Virus record (IMG/VR): IMGVR_UViG_3300033273_000282
Span: 62,001 to 126,000 of that record
DNA: 64,000 bases
DNA from: a virus
Strand: one strand, 5' to 3'
Under the pieces are notes generated by a model. The model was not told the DNA's origin, did not search any database, and saw only the letters and a program-made list of their open reading frames with translations. A program made the position numbers and the translations under genes. Positions 47,470 through 58,000 of this stretch are shown here, one piece after another (the first letter of the stretch is position 1; each line of letters begins with the position of its first letter).

Positions 47470-47931
47470 ATGCTTTTTCATAGGATCCCTATTTTCAAAA
47501 TTTTTTCCGAGAAAAAATTCCGAGTATACCTTTTTGATAACCCCAAGGAGAGTCATTCCGAGATTATCCGACTGTGTATCGCAGACTGGCTGGATGGTCG
47601 GTTAGACTGTTTTGCGCCCGCCCATGTCCATTGGAGTAAGTCCGACACAGGCACATGGCTTGCTGTTGCGGTGAGTTCCAAGCGTATTGGGGTAGACATT
47701 GAAACAATGCGAGAGCGCAACTATGAAAAAATTTCAAAAAGATTCTTTGACCCATCCGAGGTTACCGACGATATAGAAAAGTTCTACATAGAATGGGTAA
47801 GGAAAGAAGCGTACTGGAAGAAAGCTAAAAAAGGTATCGGAGGGCGCTTAGGGGTTGCTATTCCAAAAGGTCACGGTATAATTACATTAGAGGGATTACC
47901 CGACAACCTTGCTGGAGCAGTTTCACTATGA
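47470..47931 (+). CDS. Sfp-type 4'-phosphopantetheinyl transferase
   Basis: Transfers phosphopantetheine from CoA to a carrier-protein serine, making holo-ACP. 153 residues. Key features: GVDIE at 74-78 (Mg-binding Asp76/Glu78), then FYIEWVRKEAYWKKAKKGIG at about 105-124 with the diagnostic W-x2-KE-A-x2-K (K112-E113-x3-K117). Upstream HVHWSKSDTGTWLAVAVS fits the usual HxS/W substrate segment. Compact compared with Sfp (224 residues). The gene is AT-rich against its GC-rich neighbours, suggesting separate acquisition. The phage's ACP at 19525 is the obvious substrate. Confidence 0.88.
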   Translation: MLFHRIPIFKIFSEKKFRVYLFDNPKESHSEIIRLCIADWLDGRLDCFAPAHVHWSKSDTGTWLAVAVSSKRIGVDIETMRERNYEKISKRFFDPSEVTDDIEKFYIEWVRKEAYWKKAKKGIGGRLGVAIPKGHGIITLEGLPDNLAGAVSL

Positions 47932-48128
47932 TCAACCTGGACGACCGCTTTCACTCATACCTCGCAGGTACAAAGCAGTTCTGTATCGACGGTATATGCG
48001 AGAGAGTGAGAACGTACGGCTTCCATTCTTCTGATGATCAAAACGTAGACGGCTTTTATGTTGTCACTGACAATCACAAGCTGATTTACAATCTACAAGA
48101 GCAGTGTATTTCCTGTGAGACTCTATGA
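47928..48128 (+). CDS. small protein coupled to PPTase
   Basis: 66 residues with three cysteines (FCIDGICERVR; CISCETL). The start overlaps the PPTase stop (ATGA), so it may be functionally linked, but no domain is recognised. Confidence 0.65.
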   Translation: MINLDDRFHSYLAGTKQFCIDGICERVRTYGFHSSDDQNVDGFYVVTDNHKLIYNLQEQCISCETL

Positions 48129-48292
48129 ATGAACTCGAAATGATTCTTCTACTAAAGAGTCAGGTAGAAGCACTTGAAAAGCGTTTGAATGATATGACAC
48201 TCCTCATGAAGCGCCCAGGCTCAGAGGAATATGAAAAACTCGTTGATGTCGTTTGTGACCATGAAAATCGGTTAAATAAACTTGAGGCTTAA
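48125..48292 (+). CDS. short coiled-coil protein
   Basis: 55 residues: a leucine-rich heptad pattern (LLLKSQVEALEKRLNDMTLLM and ENRLNKLEA) predicts a dimeric coiled coil. Overlaps its upstream neighbour. Unknown. Confidence 0.7.
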   Translation: MNELEMILLLKSQVEALEKRLNDMTLLMKRPGSEEYEKLVDVVCDHENRLNKLEA

Positions 48293-48325
48293 AAATCGCG
48301 TAAAAACCCGCGAACTCTAAGGGTC

Positions 48326-48973
48326 ATGGCAACGTTATCAAAATCATCATTCAATGACGCCACGATAGGTGTACCATTCAGTGATTCCATTACTATTATT
48401 CCAGAAATCTGTACTGGTACCACTCTAGAGGTGTTTGTGTCAGTATCGATGACTTCGGTATCACCATCAATACCTACTGGGATCGAGCCTGGGTTGTGCC
48501 CAGGTTTTCCTGTAGGTGGATTAACATACGTACCTACAGAAACTCCTCTTAGTACCAGTCCAATATTGACCATCAATGGGACGTTTAATGAAACGTACTT
48601 TGATGAGCGTGAGTGGGAGTACAGGGACGATACAACAGGTAAGAGTATCCATACCCCTATCATTGAGTTAGAGTCTACTGAGAGCGACGGTGGACGTATC
48701 TACAACGTCACTAAGAACAGTGCTGCCAATCCATACAGTACAGGTGGTCAATTTGAAGATGAGATTCCAGATCCTTGCGACACTCTGATCAGATACAAGC
48801 CTGACTTCAGGTCACAGAGGGTTGTGACATATACATATACAGTGAACCTGCTCTGTGCGGGTGCTCCATTTACCCAAGTATTCAATATTCCTCATACTAT
48901 CCTGAATAATTGGGATCTAGGGCGCGATAAAATGAAAGATATCCTAGCAAACAAGATTAGGTACGGTACGTAA
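48326..48973 (+). CDS. virion-associated protein before the PAAR tip
   Basis: 215 residues, strand-rich with Thr/Ser/Pro, containing several cysteines (CTGTTLEVFVSV, PGLCPGFPVGG, PDPCDTLIRY). The C-terminal helix ends WDLGRDKMKDILANKIRYG. Overlaps the PAAR gene by one base, so it is probably a spike- or baseplate-linked component. No family recognised. Confidence 0.7.
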   Translation: MATLSKSSFNDATIGVPFSDSITIIPEICTGTTLEVFVSVSMTSVSPSIPTGIEPGLCPGFPVGGLTYVPTETPLSTSPILTINGTFNETYFDEREWEYRDDTTGKSIHTPIIELESTESDGGRIYNVTKNSAANPYSTGGQFEDEIPDPCDTLIRYKPDFRSQRVVTYTYTVNLLCAGAPFTQVFNIPHTILNNWDLGRDKMKDILANKIRYGT

Positions 48974-49287
48974 TGGCATCAACTCCAGCAGTACAAGGTG
49001 GTTATTCCACTGGTCATGGGTGTTTCCCCCCAACAGCCTGTATAGAAGGGTCTCCAAACGTCTTTGCGGGCGGTCAGAACGTCGCTAGAGTGGGTGACAG
49101 GTACGCTGCTCACAGTTGTGGCAACACTACACACCCTACAAGTAGCAGAAATATCACCAATGGGTCCACTACTGTCTACGTAAACGGCATTTTGTGCGGC
49201 AGATTGGGCTCAGATCACGGTTGTGGAGACGCAACAGGCAACCATGGACTGTCAGAGGGTGCTAAAAAGGTGTACATCGGGGACTGA
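48973..49287 (+). CDS. 5.4: PAAR-type tail spike tip
   Basis: 104 residues with the PAAR arrangement: GSPNVFAGGQNVARVGDRYAAH, C49, TTVYVNGILCGRLGSDHGCG. His/Cys residues (H47, C49, H82, C84) are suited to bind the single metal at the tip. In T4 gp5.4 caps the gp5 needle. It pairs with the needle gene at 18018, thirty kilobases away. Confidence 0.88.
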   Translation: MASTPAVQGGYSTGHGCFPPTACIEGSPNVFAGGQNVARVGDRYAAHSCGNTTHPTSSRNITNGSTTVYVNGILCGRLGSDHGCGDATGNHGLSEGAKKVYIGD

Positions 49288-49288
49288 G

Positions 49289-49317
49289 TTGACAAAAAAC
49301 CCTTTTGGCTCTATCAT
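49289..49317 (+). promoter_or_regulatory. sigma70 promoter TTGACA-17-TATCAT
   Basis: TTGACA (49289-49294) right after the PAAR stop, 17-bp spacer, TATCAT (49312-49317), 28 nt before ATG 49346. Confidence 0.75.
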
Positions 49318-49345
49318 TTCTAGGTAAAACACACGAAAAACGACC

Positions 49346-49489
49346 ATGGCAAAGCGTCCTTCCCTGACTGGTGGTAAGAAAATCGAGACTAAGCCCAAGA
49401 CTACTCGCCAGGGAGACTCTAAAAACACCAAATACTCTGCTACTGCTCGTAACAAAGCGAAGAAAAAGTACCGTGGACAGGGTAAGTAG
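49346..49489 (+). CDS. very basic small conserved-type cyanophage protein
   Basis: 47 residues, almost one-third Lys/Arg, ending NKAKKKYRGQGK. I recall this K/R-rich peptide with the same YSATARNKAKKKYRGQGK-like end in other cyanophages (shown here in part). Probably binds nucleic acid; function unknown. Own promoter. Confidence 0.78.
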   Translation: MAKRPSLTGGKKIETKPKTTRQGDSKNTKYSATARNKAKKKYRGQGK

Positions 49490-49491
49490 GT

Positions 49492-49498
49492 CTAAATA
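49492..49498 (+). promoter_or_regulatory. late promoter CTAAATA
   Basis: CTAAATA just after the basic-protein stop, 64 nt before ATG 49562. Would start the wedge operon late. Confidence 0.5.
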
Positions 49499-49518
49499 AC
49501 TACTCACGGAGATAGCAA

Positions 49519-49561
49519 CCTCCTAAAAAGTTCTCTTTTGAGACTTTTAGGAGGATTTTTT
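49519..49561 (+). terminator. terminator whose 3' arm contains the next gene's ribosome site
   Basis: CCTCCTAAAA pairs with TTTTAGGAGG (49519-49528 / 49545-49554), with an inner TCTC/GAGA stem, then ATTTTTT. AGGAGG in the 3' arm is the SD for ATG 49562, paired to a perfect anti-SD (CCTCCT). Formation both stops transcription and hides translation. Confidence 0.82.
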
Positions 49562-49750
49562 ATGGCTAATTCACCTGTAGACTTGGGAAAAGAGTTTATC
49601 GAGAGCGGAATGACGCTAATTACGTCTCCAGCTGCCGATAAATACCTCAATAGGGTTCGGAAAAAGCGTAATGATCCCCCACAAGACCGCCTGTCGCGTC
49701 AATGTGGTGGTAAAGACGGGTTCGACGACTATGTTGAACGCTGGGAATGA
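49562..49750 (+). CDS. small protein heading the wedge operon
   Basis: 62 residues (SPVDLGKEFIESGMTLITSP; DRLSRQCGGKDGFDDYVERWE). AGGAGG lies 7 nt upstream of ATG 49562 but inside the hairpin. Unknown. Short gap, then gp25. Confidence 0.72.
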   Translation: MANSPVDLGKEFIESGMTLITSPAADKYLNRVRKKRNDPPQDRLSRQCGGKDGFDDYVERWE

Positions 49751-49769
49751 GGCACCTTTCTGAAACCTG

Positions 49770-49776
49770 CTAAATA
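49770..49776 (+). promoter_or_regulatory. late promoter CTAAATA before gp25
   Basis: CTAAATA, 21 nt before the gp25 ATG at 49798. Second late element in the wedge operon. Confidence 0.55.
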
Positions 49777-49797
49777 CATCAGGTCGAATTGTGGCAA

Positions 49798-50187
49798 ATG
49801 GCATCCACCAGCCGTTCGTTTAAGGATTTTGATCTTTCCTTTAGGAAAAATCCTGTAACGAAGGACGTTAACACCCTAAAAAACGAAGCGGCGATCAAAG
49901 AGGCTGTAAAGAACATCGTTCGTTACAACTTCTATGAGAAGCCATTTTTGCCAGCCTTTGGTGGAAACTTATATACGCCTCTTTTTGAGCTTTGGACTTC
50001 AGGTAACAAAATCCAGTTTGAGGAAAGAGTAAAAACTCTTATCAATGCTTATGAACCTCGCGTCGTATGTTATGACGTTAAAGTGAACTTCACTGAAGAC
50101 CAAAATGATCTTAACGTTGAGATCTATTATCTGATCACTGGTCTACCAAACGTTATTGACAACATCGCAGTCATCCTCAAGAAGTAA
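49798..50187 (+). CDS. 25: gp25 baseplate wedge (GPW/gp25 family)
   Basis: 129 residues; conserved sheath-initiating wedge protein with lysozyme-like fold but no activity. FDLSFRKNPVTKDVNTLKNEAAIKEAVKNI (key residues FRKNPVTKD and AIKEAVKNI), the EKPFLPAFGG turn, EERVKTLINAYEPRV and DLNVEIYYLI match the family in order. ATG 49798 is preferred over an upstream TTG. Stop shares a base with gp6. Confidence 0.92.
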   Translation: MASTSRSFKDFDLSFRKNPVTKDVNTLKNEAAIKEAVKNIVRYNFYEKPFLPAFGGNLYTPLFELWTSGNKIQFEERVKTLINAYEPRVVCYDVKVNFTEDQNDLNVEIYYLITGLPNVIDNIAVILKK

Positions 50188-52040
50188 TGGCACTTACCCA
50201 GGTAAACTCGTTAGAATTTAACGAGATCAAAGCCCAATTAAAAGCATATCTCTCTGGTCAGGATGAATTTTCTGATTATGACTTTGAAGGATCGTCCATG
50301 TCGGTCCTTTTGGACGTTCTTGCTTACAATACTTACTATTCGGCGGTCAGTTCCAACCTGATTGTCAATGAAAACTTCCTCGACAGCGCAATTTTACGCG
50401 AAAATGTCGTAAAACTGGCTAAACTGATCGGTTACACGCCCAGAAGCTACAGATCGGCGCGTGCTAACTTCACAGTTCAAGTCCAAACGCCTTATCCATA
50501 CCCACAATCGGTCCAAATCAACGCTGGAATCTTCGCAAGTTTCGTTGGCGAAGAAAATAGCAACTATATTTTCTCAATTCCCAAAGATTTGGTCGTTTCC
50601 GTGAACACTTTGAACGGAATTGCGACTTTTAATGATGTCGTTGCCTATGAGGGCATCTTCATTAAGGATACTTTTGTAAAAAACACCTCTGATCGCCAAA
50701 GATTTATTCTTGGTAACGAAAAAGCCGATACAACGACTCTAAAAGTTGAAGTTACTCGCGGTACCATAACTGACGCCTATCTTTTGGCGACTGATATTAC
50801 CAGAGTTGACAAAACTAGCAAAAACTTCTTTTTGGAAGAATCTGAGTATAGAAGATTTGAACTTATCTTCGGTGATGGCATCATCGGAGAGGCACTTTTG
50901 AATGGAGACGTGATTGAAGCGACATATTCGCTATCTAGCGGTTCTGGTGCTAACGGATTGGACGATTTTACGTTCGCTGGCACAATTAAGGACTCGGCTA
51001 ACAACCCAATCACCTCTGGAATCACTCTAACGCTCGATACACCTCCTGACGGCGGTTCTGAAGCGGAAACAGTGACTTCTATCAAGTATTCTGCTCCAAA
51101 ATTCTACTCTAGTTTCGGTAGAGCAGTAACTACGAAAGATTATGAGTCGATTATTCCTCAAATCTATCCAAACGTTCAATCTATTGTCGCATTTGGTGGA
51201 GAACAAGCAGAACCTCCAGAATACGGCAAAGTTATGATTGCCATTAAGCCTAAAAACGCAGATAAACTCTCTATCTCGGAAAAAGAGGCAGTTCTTAAGA
51301 AAATCCGTGATTATTCTGTAGGTGCGGTCGAGCCAAAGATCATAGATCCATCCGTTGTCTATATTGATCTTACCTCTTTTGTATATTTCAATCCAAACCT
51401 CACCAGACGCTCCCAGGAGGAGCTGAAACAGGTTATTTTCACAACTCTGACCTCTTTGAACCAGACGAAAGAGTTTAATAAGTTTGGAGGCAAATTTAAG
51501 TATTCCAAACTACAGAAAATTATCGATGATGCTGAAAAGTCAATTACGTCGAACATTACTCGCATCAGAATGCGTAAGAATGTCAACGTAACACTCAACC
51601 AGCGTTTTAACTACACCATTTGCTATGGTAATAGAATTAACGCTCAACTTGAATCGCCAAGTTTCCTCTCTAATGGATTTAAGAGAGTAGACGGCGGTAA
51701 TTTCATATATTATTTGAATGACGACGGTCTTGGCACCGTTAGGCTTTTTTACATCACCGATGCGGGTGCCACACAATATATTGGTGGCAACTGGGGGACT
51801 GTTGACTACGAAAGAGGCGAAATTACCATTAACGACTTGATCATTGATGAAGTTGTTGGTAGCAGCCAAAATACCCTCCAGTTCTCGGTCGTACCTGAGT
51901 CAAATGATCTCGTAGCACTCCGAGAAACCTATTTGACATTGGGTATAGATAACCTAGTGGTAAATGTAATAGATGATGAGATTGCGAGCGGTTCTAATAC
52001 CGCAGGTACAGGTATTATCCCAGAATCCAGCTATAGTTAA
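50187..52040 (+). CDS. 6: gp6 baseplate wedge subunit
   Basis: 617 residues (T4: 660). Forms the wedge backbone ring. N-terminal NEIKAQLKAYLSGQDEFSDYDFEGSS and LLDVLAYNTYYSAVSSNLIVNE are typical of gp6/J proteins; FYSSFGRAVTTKDYESIIPQIYP and VMIAIKPKNADKLSISEKEA follow in the Baseplate_J pattern. Position after gp25 and before gp7 equals the T4 order. Confidence 0.94.
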   Translation: MALTQVNSLEFNEIKAQLKAYLSGQDEFSDYDFEGSSMSVLLDVLAYNTYYSAVSSNLIVNENFLDSAILRENVVKLAKLIGYTPRSYRSARANFTVQVQTPYPYPQSVQINAGIFASFVGEENSNYIFSIPKDLVVSVNTLNGIATFNDVVAYEGIFIKDTFVKNTSDRQRFILGNEKADTTTLKVEVTRGTITDAYLLATDITRVDKTSKNFFLEESEYRRFELIFGDGIIGEALLNGDVIEATYSLSSGSGANGLDDFTFAGTIKDSANNPITSGITLTLDTPPDGGSEAETVTSIKYSAPKFYSSFGRAVTTKDYESIIPQIYPNVQSIVAFGGEQAEPPEYGKVMIAIKPKNADKLSISEKEAVLKKIRDYSVGAVEPKIIDPSVVYIDLTSFVYFNPNLTRRSQEELKQVIFTTLTSLNQTKEFNKFGGKFKYSKLQKIIDDAEKSITSNITRIRMRKNVNVTLNQRFNYTICYGNRINAQLESPSFLSNGFKRVDGGNFIYYLNDDGLGTVRLFYITDAGATQYIGGNWGTVDYERGEITINDLIIDEVVGSSQNTLQFSVVPESNDLVALRETYLTLGIDNLVVNVIDDEIASGSNTAGTGIIPESSYS

Positions 52041-52046
52041 ACCCTA

Positions 52047-55000
52047 ATGGCAGTTGAAAGGTCATCTTGGCGCGTAGCGTCTTGGCAGACTCCCTCCACC
52101 CAGGTGGGAGTCTCTCCAATTGATGCTACAGTCTCACCTGAGGTTAAAGACAGGATATCTGATAGAGTTGAGGAATTCTTACCCCAATTCATCAGAGAGG
52201 ATTATCCTGATTTCATTCAGTTCCTGAAGTATTACTACAGGAGTCAGGAACTGAAGGGTAACCCCCTGGACATCATTGGGAACTTTGATGACTACTATAA
52301 TATCGACAATCTTAATGATCTTGTCGAATCTACCGTCACCTCTGGTTCCGTAAGCATTGATGCGTCTATTATTGACGTACAGAACACTAAGGACTTCCCA
52401 TCTGAGGGTTTGATCCTTATTGACGAAGAAATTATATACTACAGAGAAAAAACTAACACTCAGTTTAGAGGGTGTGTTCGTGGCTTCCATGCGACCACGA
52501 ATATTGGTCTAATTAAGGAATATACGTTTGCTGAGTCTGAACCAGCAGAACATACGTTCCAATCTGAGGTAATTAACCTCAATAACTTCTTTGCGCTGTT
52601 TATTCTCGAAAGATTCAGAACTCAGTTCTCAGAATCGTTCCCTAACAAGTTTGCCGACGGTATTAGAGATTCTTCGGTCACAAAACGACTGAAAGACTTC
52701 TATGCGGCTAAAGGAACCTCCAGATCTTTCAAATATCTGATGAGGGTTCTCTTTGGTGTAGAATCTACCATTCTATATCCAAAAGATAGAATTTTCAAGC
52801 CATCTGATGCTTACTATAGCACCAGAGAGATTATTCGCGCTAAAGCCATCTCTGGTAACCCTGTAGAACTTACAGGGGAAGTTTTGTACCAAGATGCTGA
52901 CCCAAATGATCCAAATGTAGGCAATGCCCGCATTTACGTTAAAACTGTTGTAGAGGTTTTCACCGAAGACGGTAAAATCTACGAATTGGATGTAGATACC
53001 GAAAATGGCACTGGATCCTTCACCACACCTTACAAAACTATTCTTGCTGAAGATACCAGCTCAAACTTAAGTCAAGATTTCATTACTGTTGACTCCACAC
53101 TTGGTTGGCCAGAGACTAAAGGAAGTTTCCGAATCAATAATGAAGTCTTTGAGTATGACGAGAAAACTGTTACACAATTCCTTGGTGTAACCCGTGCTAG
53201 ACAAGATACTCTAGCAGCTAACCATCTTGCTGGTTCTGAGGTTATCTCTGCCTTTGGTATTTACGGTTATTCCAATGTAGATGGCAGTAGAATTGATATT
53301 GCTGTATTTGGCGGCACTAGAGGTGTCAATCTGACCAATGGAGGCAAATATTACGTACAAGACTCTAAAGTCACTACTCCTGCCGCTCCTGGCTTCGATT
53401 CACTCGATCCTATCTGGAGTTCCTTCATTTACAACGTTAGAAAGCTTCTGACGGGTACGAAGATCGAACTTTCTTCTCCAGACTCCCAAGGAAGAGTAGA
53501 AGCACTGATCACAACCTCCAAACCCCATGGTTTGAGACGTGATGACAAAGTGGTCGTTCTTAATGCTCCAGAAGACGTTTACAACAGAGAGTTTATTGTT
53601 GTTGGTACAGCAAACGATACTCAGTTTACTGTGCGTCTCCCAGTCATTCCTATTGCTGGTGTAAACGTTGATTTCTTAGTAACTAGAGAATTTGCGAAAT
53701 CTAGTTCTACAGACACAAGTATTAACCTGAATATTAAGGATGTTCCCGCAGACATCCAGAATACTTATAGATCAGATACCCACGCTATCGTAGCGTCTTC
53801 TGGTTTGCCAAGCCATCAAATTGGTCCATTCGCCCAAGGTATTGACCTTGATCCTGGCAACCAACGCTATCTGAAGCGTATCCCACTGACTACACTTACA
53901 AAATCGACAAAAACCCCAACTCCAGTTGGTCAAGTCGGTATTGGTGTTAATGGTGTACCATTTTTCTCATATAAGTCGGAAGACTTCCGACTTTATGGTG
54001 GTGTTAAAGAAATTAGCGTAATTAACGCTGGTGATGGTTACGACATCACCAATCCCCCTATTGTGGAGTTTGAGCAACTTTGGAAACCAGGAACTAACTA
54101 TTTCCTCAACCAAAGAGTCCGCAATAGCGTAGGTAACAGATATAAAAACCTTGGCAGTGGTAAATCCGCAGAACGTGGAACTGAACCCACTGCTACTGAC
54201 GGTAGCCTTACTGTAGACGGTTCCTGCCTTTGGGAACTTGAGGGTGTCTCTGCCGAGGCAACTGTTTCGGTTTCGGGTCGAGTTTTTGCGATTAACGTAA
54301 CAAATGGTGGTCAAAATTATACCACTGCTCCTACTGTCTCTATTAGTGGTGGTAACCCTACGGTTCAGGCAGCTGCTACTGCCACTATTACTTCTGGCGT
54401 GGTCACTGCTATTAGTGTCACTGCTGAGGGTTCTGGATACACTAGCGTCCCAGTTGTCACTCTAAGTGGTGGCGGCGGTAGTGGTGCTACAGCAGAAGCC
54501 GTTGTTCGTGGCGGTCTGGAAGCAGATGGCATTACTATTACAAACCCAGGTTCTAACTATTCAGAAAGACCTTCTATCACTCTGATTTCTGGTACAGGTG
54601 CTGTAGCATATCCTTCCATTGTTAATGGGAAGATTGCTTCTATCATTCTGACATATGGTGGTAAAAACTACTATGGTCCTCCTGACGTTATCATTACTGG
54701 TGATGGTGTAGGTGCTGTGGCATTTGCTGAGATTGATTCTAATACACAGCAAGTTACTTCTATTAGAGTTACAAACGGTGGTATTGGATATACCGCTGGT
54801 AAAACATTTGTAGATATTGTATATCCTGGTACTGGCGCTTCTTTCCAAGTAGAACTGCCCATCCTCAACTATAACAAAGCCGCAACTCCAGAAGAGTTTG
54901 GATTGACAAGTGCTCAGATGACTGCGTACAAGATTGCTGATGCTGCCAGTGGCGTTTCCATTAAAGGTGCCAACTTTGCCGTATATGGCGGTGAATATGG

Positions 55001-58000
55001 ATACATGTACAATCCCAAGAAGCTTCGCTTCTTACTGAAGGATAACGTCAGCGACGGAAACAACTCAGAACTCAATCCAACTAGACACTCACCTATTATT
55101 GGTTGGGCTTTTGATGGTCATCCCATCTATGGTCCTTACGGATACGCTGATAAAGAGAATAAAAACCCATTCAACCAATACAAGCAGATGGTTTCCAGCT
55201 ATAGGCTGAGAACCAACAGAGATGCGCTTGTACAAGGTTTAACTGACCGTATGGGTACGTATATTGAAGATTACGAATATGTTGAAGGGTCTGGTGACTT
55301 GGACCGATACAACGGGCGTTATTGCGTAACACCAGAATTTCCTAATGGCGTATACGCATACTTCTGTGCCATTGATGGTACAACTGGTAATCCCAAGTTC
55401 CCATACTTTATTGGTCCAGAATTCTACTCACAAGCAGACAGCATTAACTGGACAGGTAATGGTCTTCAGCGCCTCTTCACTGAAGACGCTGTACGTTACA
55501 AGGCTCCATATATTGCCGTTGATGAAGCCGTTGTTAGAAGAAAATATCTTGGGGAAGGAACTGAGTTCCTGTTGGCAATGGAAGATGCCACAACTCCCAT
55601 TGTTCTTGAAAACTACGCCAACAATAACACGGAACCTGTATATATTGTATTTGACGATGTTGGTATTGGATACTATGATTACTTCCCAACAATCAAGGGT
55701 GGTAAGACTGATTCTCTGTATGTTTCGGCTACAAACAGATACTTCTCCGAAGGTATTGACCAGTACCTGATCGAAGGTGCTGGATTTGGATATAAAGTCA
55801 ATGATAGACTTATATTTGACGAGACTGGCACTGGAGGCAGTGGCATTTCTGCTCGTGTTGGTAGAATTACTGGCGAAACTGTAAGTGGCATGACTTACTC
55901 CGTCAATCCCGACACTGATGTAATCACAGCAACCATTACAACTGAAAGTGACCACTTTATCAAGCCAGATGAATTTATTGATGTCACTATCACAGACAAT
56001 TATGTCAATGAAGACATCAAGGTCAAGATCATCAACGATAAGTACCACTTTAGCTATTTTGACGCTACTGACTATCGCCAAAGCAGCCCAGGTAGACTTC
56101 AGCAAGGTGATCTAACTATTACTGGCGGTCAAGATTATCTAAACGGCACTTATAACAATATTCGCCTCAGTGGTGGATCTGGCGAAGGTGCTATTGCTAA
56201 TATCATCGTTACTGGCGGAGCAGTCACCAATGTAACTATTACCGACCAAGGTAAGAACTATCTGGACAATGATGTCCTGACAGTTAACGATGCTCAACTC
56301 GGCGGGGGCGGTGGATCTGGCTTTAGTATTGATGTTGGTGAAGTTCTTAAGACTGGAGAACTGATCGATCAGAACTGGACCATTTTTGCTGGTAGTGGAT
56401 ACACTACAGGTGTATACTATAACGTTCCACTGTTCAATGGTCAGTCTTCTGGTGAAGGTGCTGAGTTTACTATTACAGTTAACAACAACCAAGAAGTTTC
56501 TAGTGTTGTTCTAACTAAGGCGGGTTCTGGATACAGAGCTGGAGAACCATTGACTGCCAACAATCTTGATATCGGTAATGGCAATGGTTTCACTCTTACA
56601 CCAACACAAGTTTCGATTGAATATACCCTAAGAGCCAGTGCTGCTCACAATCTTAAGGTTGGCGATACTGTTGTTATCACAAACAGCAATCCCGCTGAGT
56701 ATGATGGTACTTTTGTTGTTACAGGTACTTCTACTCAGAGAAGATTCCAATTTAAGAATCCAACAAGCCAGTTTGTTCCCAACGAAGCAATTCCAACAAC
56801 TACAGTCATTTACTGTAGGGAACCTAACCTTAATCTGATCAACGGACACGCTTACACCTTTGATACTTCTGATACCTCTAATACAGATAGAAGACTGGAG
56901 TTCACCTTCGATAAGGAGAATACCAATATCTTCACCTACAAGAATATCACCGATGTAGATAATGACCCTGTAACTGGACAACAACTGTCCACTCAGGTTC
57001 TCATTAAGGACATTCCTGGCACACTGTTCTATTTTGATATCAACGGCAACGTTGACGGTAGCTTCTTCAGCGTAATCCAAGATCCTTACATCGGATCGAA
57101 TACGGTCACATCTGTAACTGCTACAACTGTATCATTTGTACTTCCAAATGAGCCTGACTCTGGATATGCTAAGAGCAATGGTGTAATCTACTCTACAAGT
57201 TCCATTTACCCAAGCGGCGGTATCGCTTCTATCAATATTGGTGACAAAGGTAGAAACTATTCCACTCTTCCCAAATTCACCAGTGTTACTAGATCTGGTA
57301 ACGGTGCTACTGCTACATGTACTATTTCTGGTTTTGTAGAAGACGTTGCTGTTATTGAAAATGGAACTGGTTACGAATCTAGCCAACCACCCTCTGTATA
57401 CTGCTCACTTCCAGATTTTGTAGATCTTACCCTCGATAAAGTCTTTGGTACTTTCTCCACAGGTGATGTTGTCACCTCGGAGCAAGTCCTCACTGGAGAT
57501 AGTGCTCGTGGTAAGGTAATTAGCTGGGATGCTAACACATCGACTCTCAGAGTTCAACCCCTGAGAAATAATATTACTGGTGCTACAGATCGTGGCTTCC
57601 TGATGTTCAACCAAGGAATTGCTGCTCGTAAGAACGTCTTTAGTGGTCCAAACCAAGCAGAAATTACTAACGTTGTTGGTACACAGGCAACTGTTGCTGC
57701 TATTGTTCCTGCTTCTGGTCCTGAACTTGGTACTATCTCTAACATTGCTATTAACAATAGCGGTAGTCATTATAGAAAGGCACCTACAATTTACATTGAT
57801 GATCCTTACTATGGTGGCGTCAAAGCAGTTACTATCACCAATCAGAACACTTCTGCCAATTTCCAAGCTGGCACATACACTGGAGTAACTCAAAAATCCG
57901 TCGCACCTACTGGTGGTATTGGCGTTGAGTTTACAGTAGTAGTTGACGCTGCTACATTTGACATCACTTCGGTGACGGTGGAGAGTGGCGATGAGGGTAG

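Noticed and set aside
55345-55770. Alternative plus-strand frames inside the gp7-like gene
   Set aside because: They overlap a continuous frame with recognisable domains and have no start signals.
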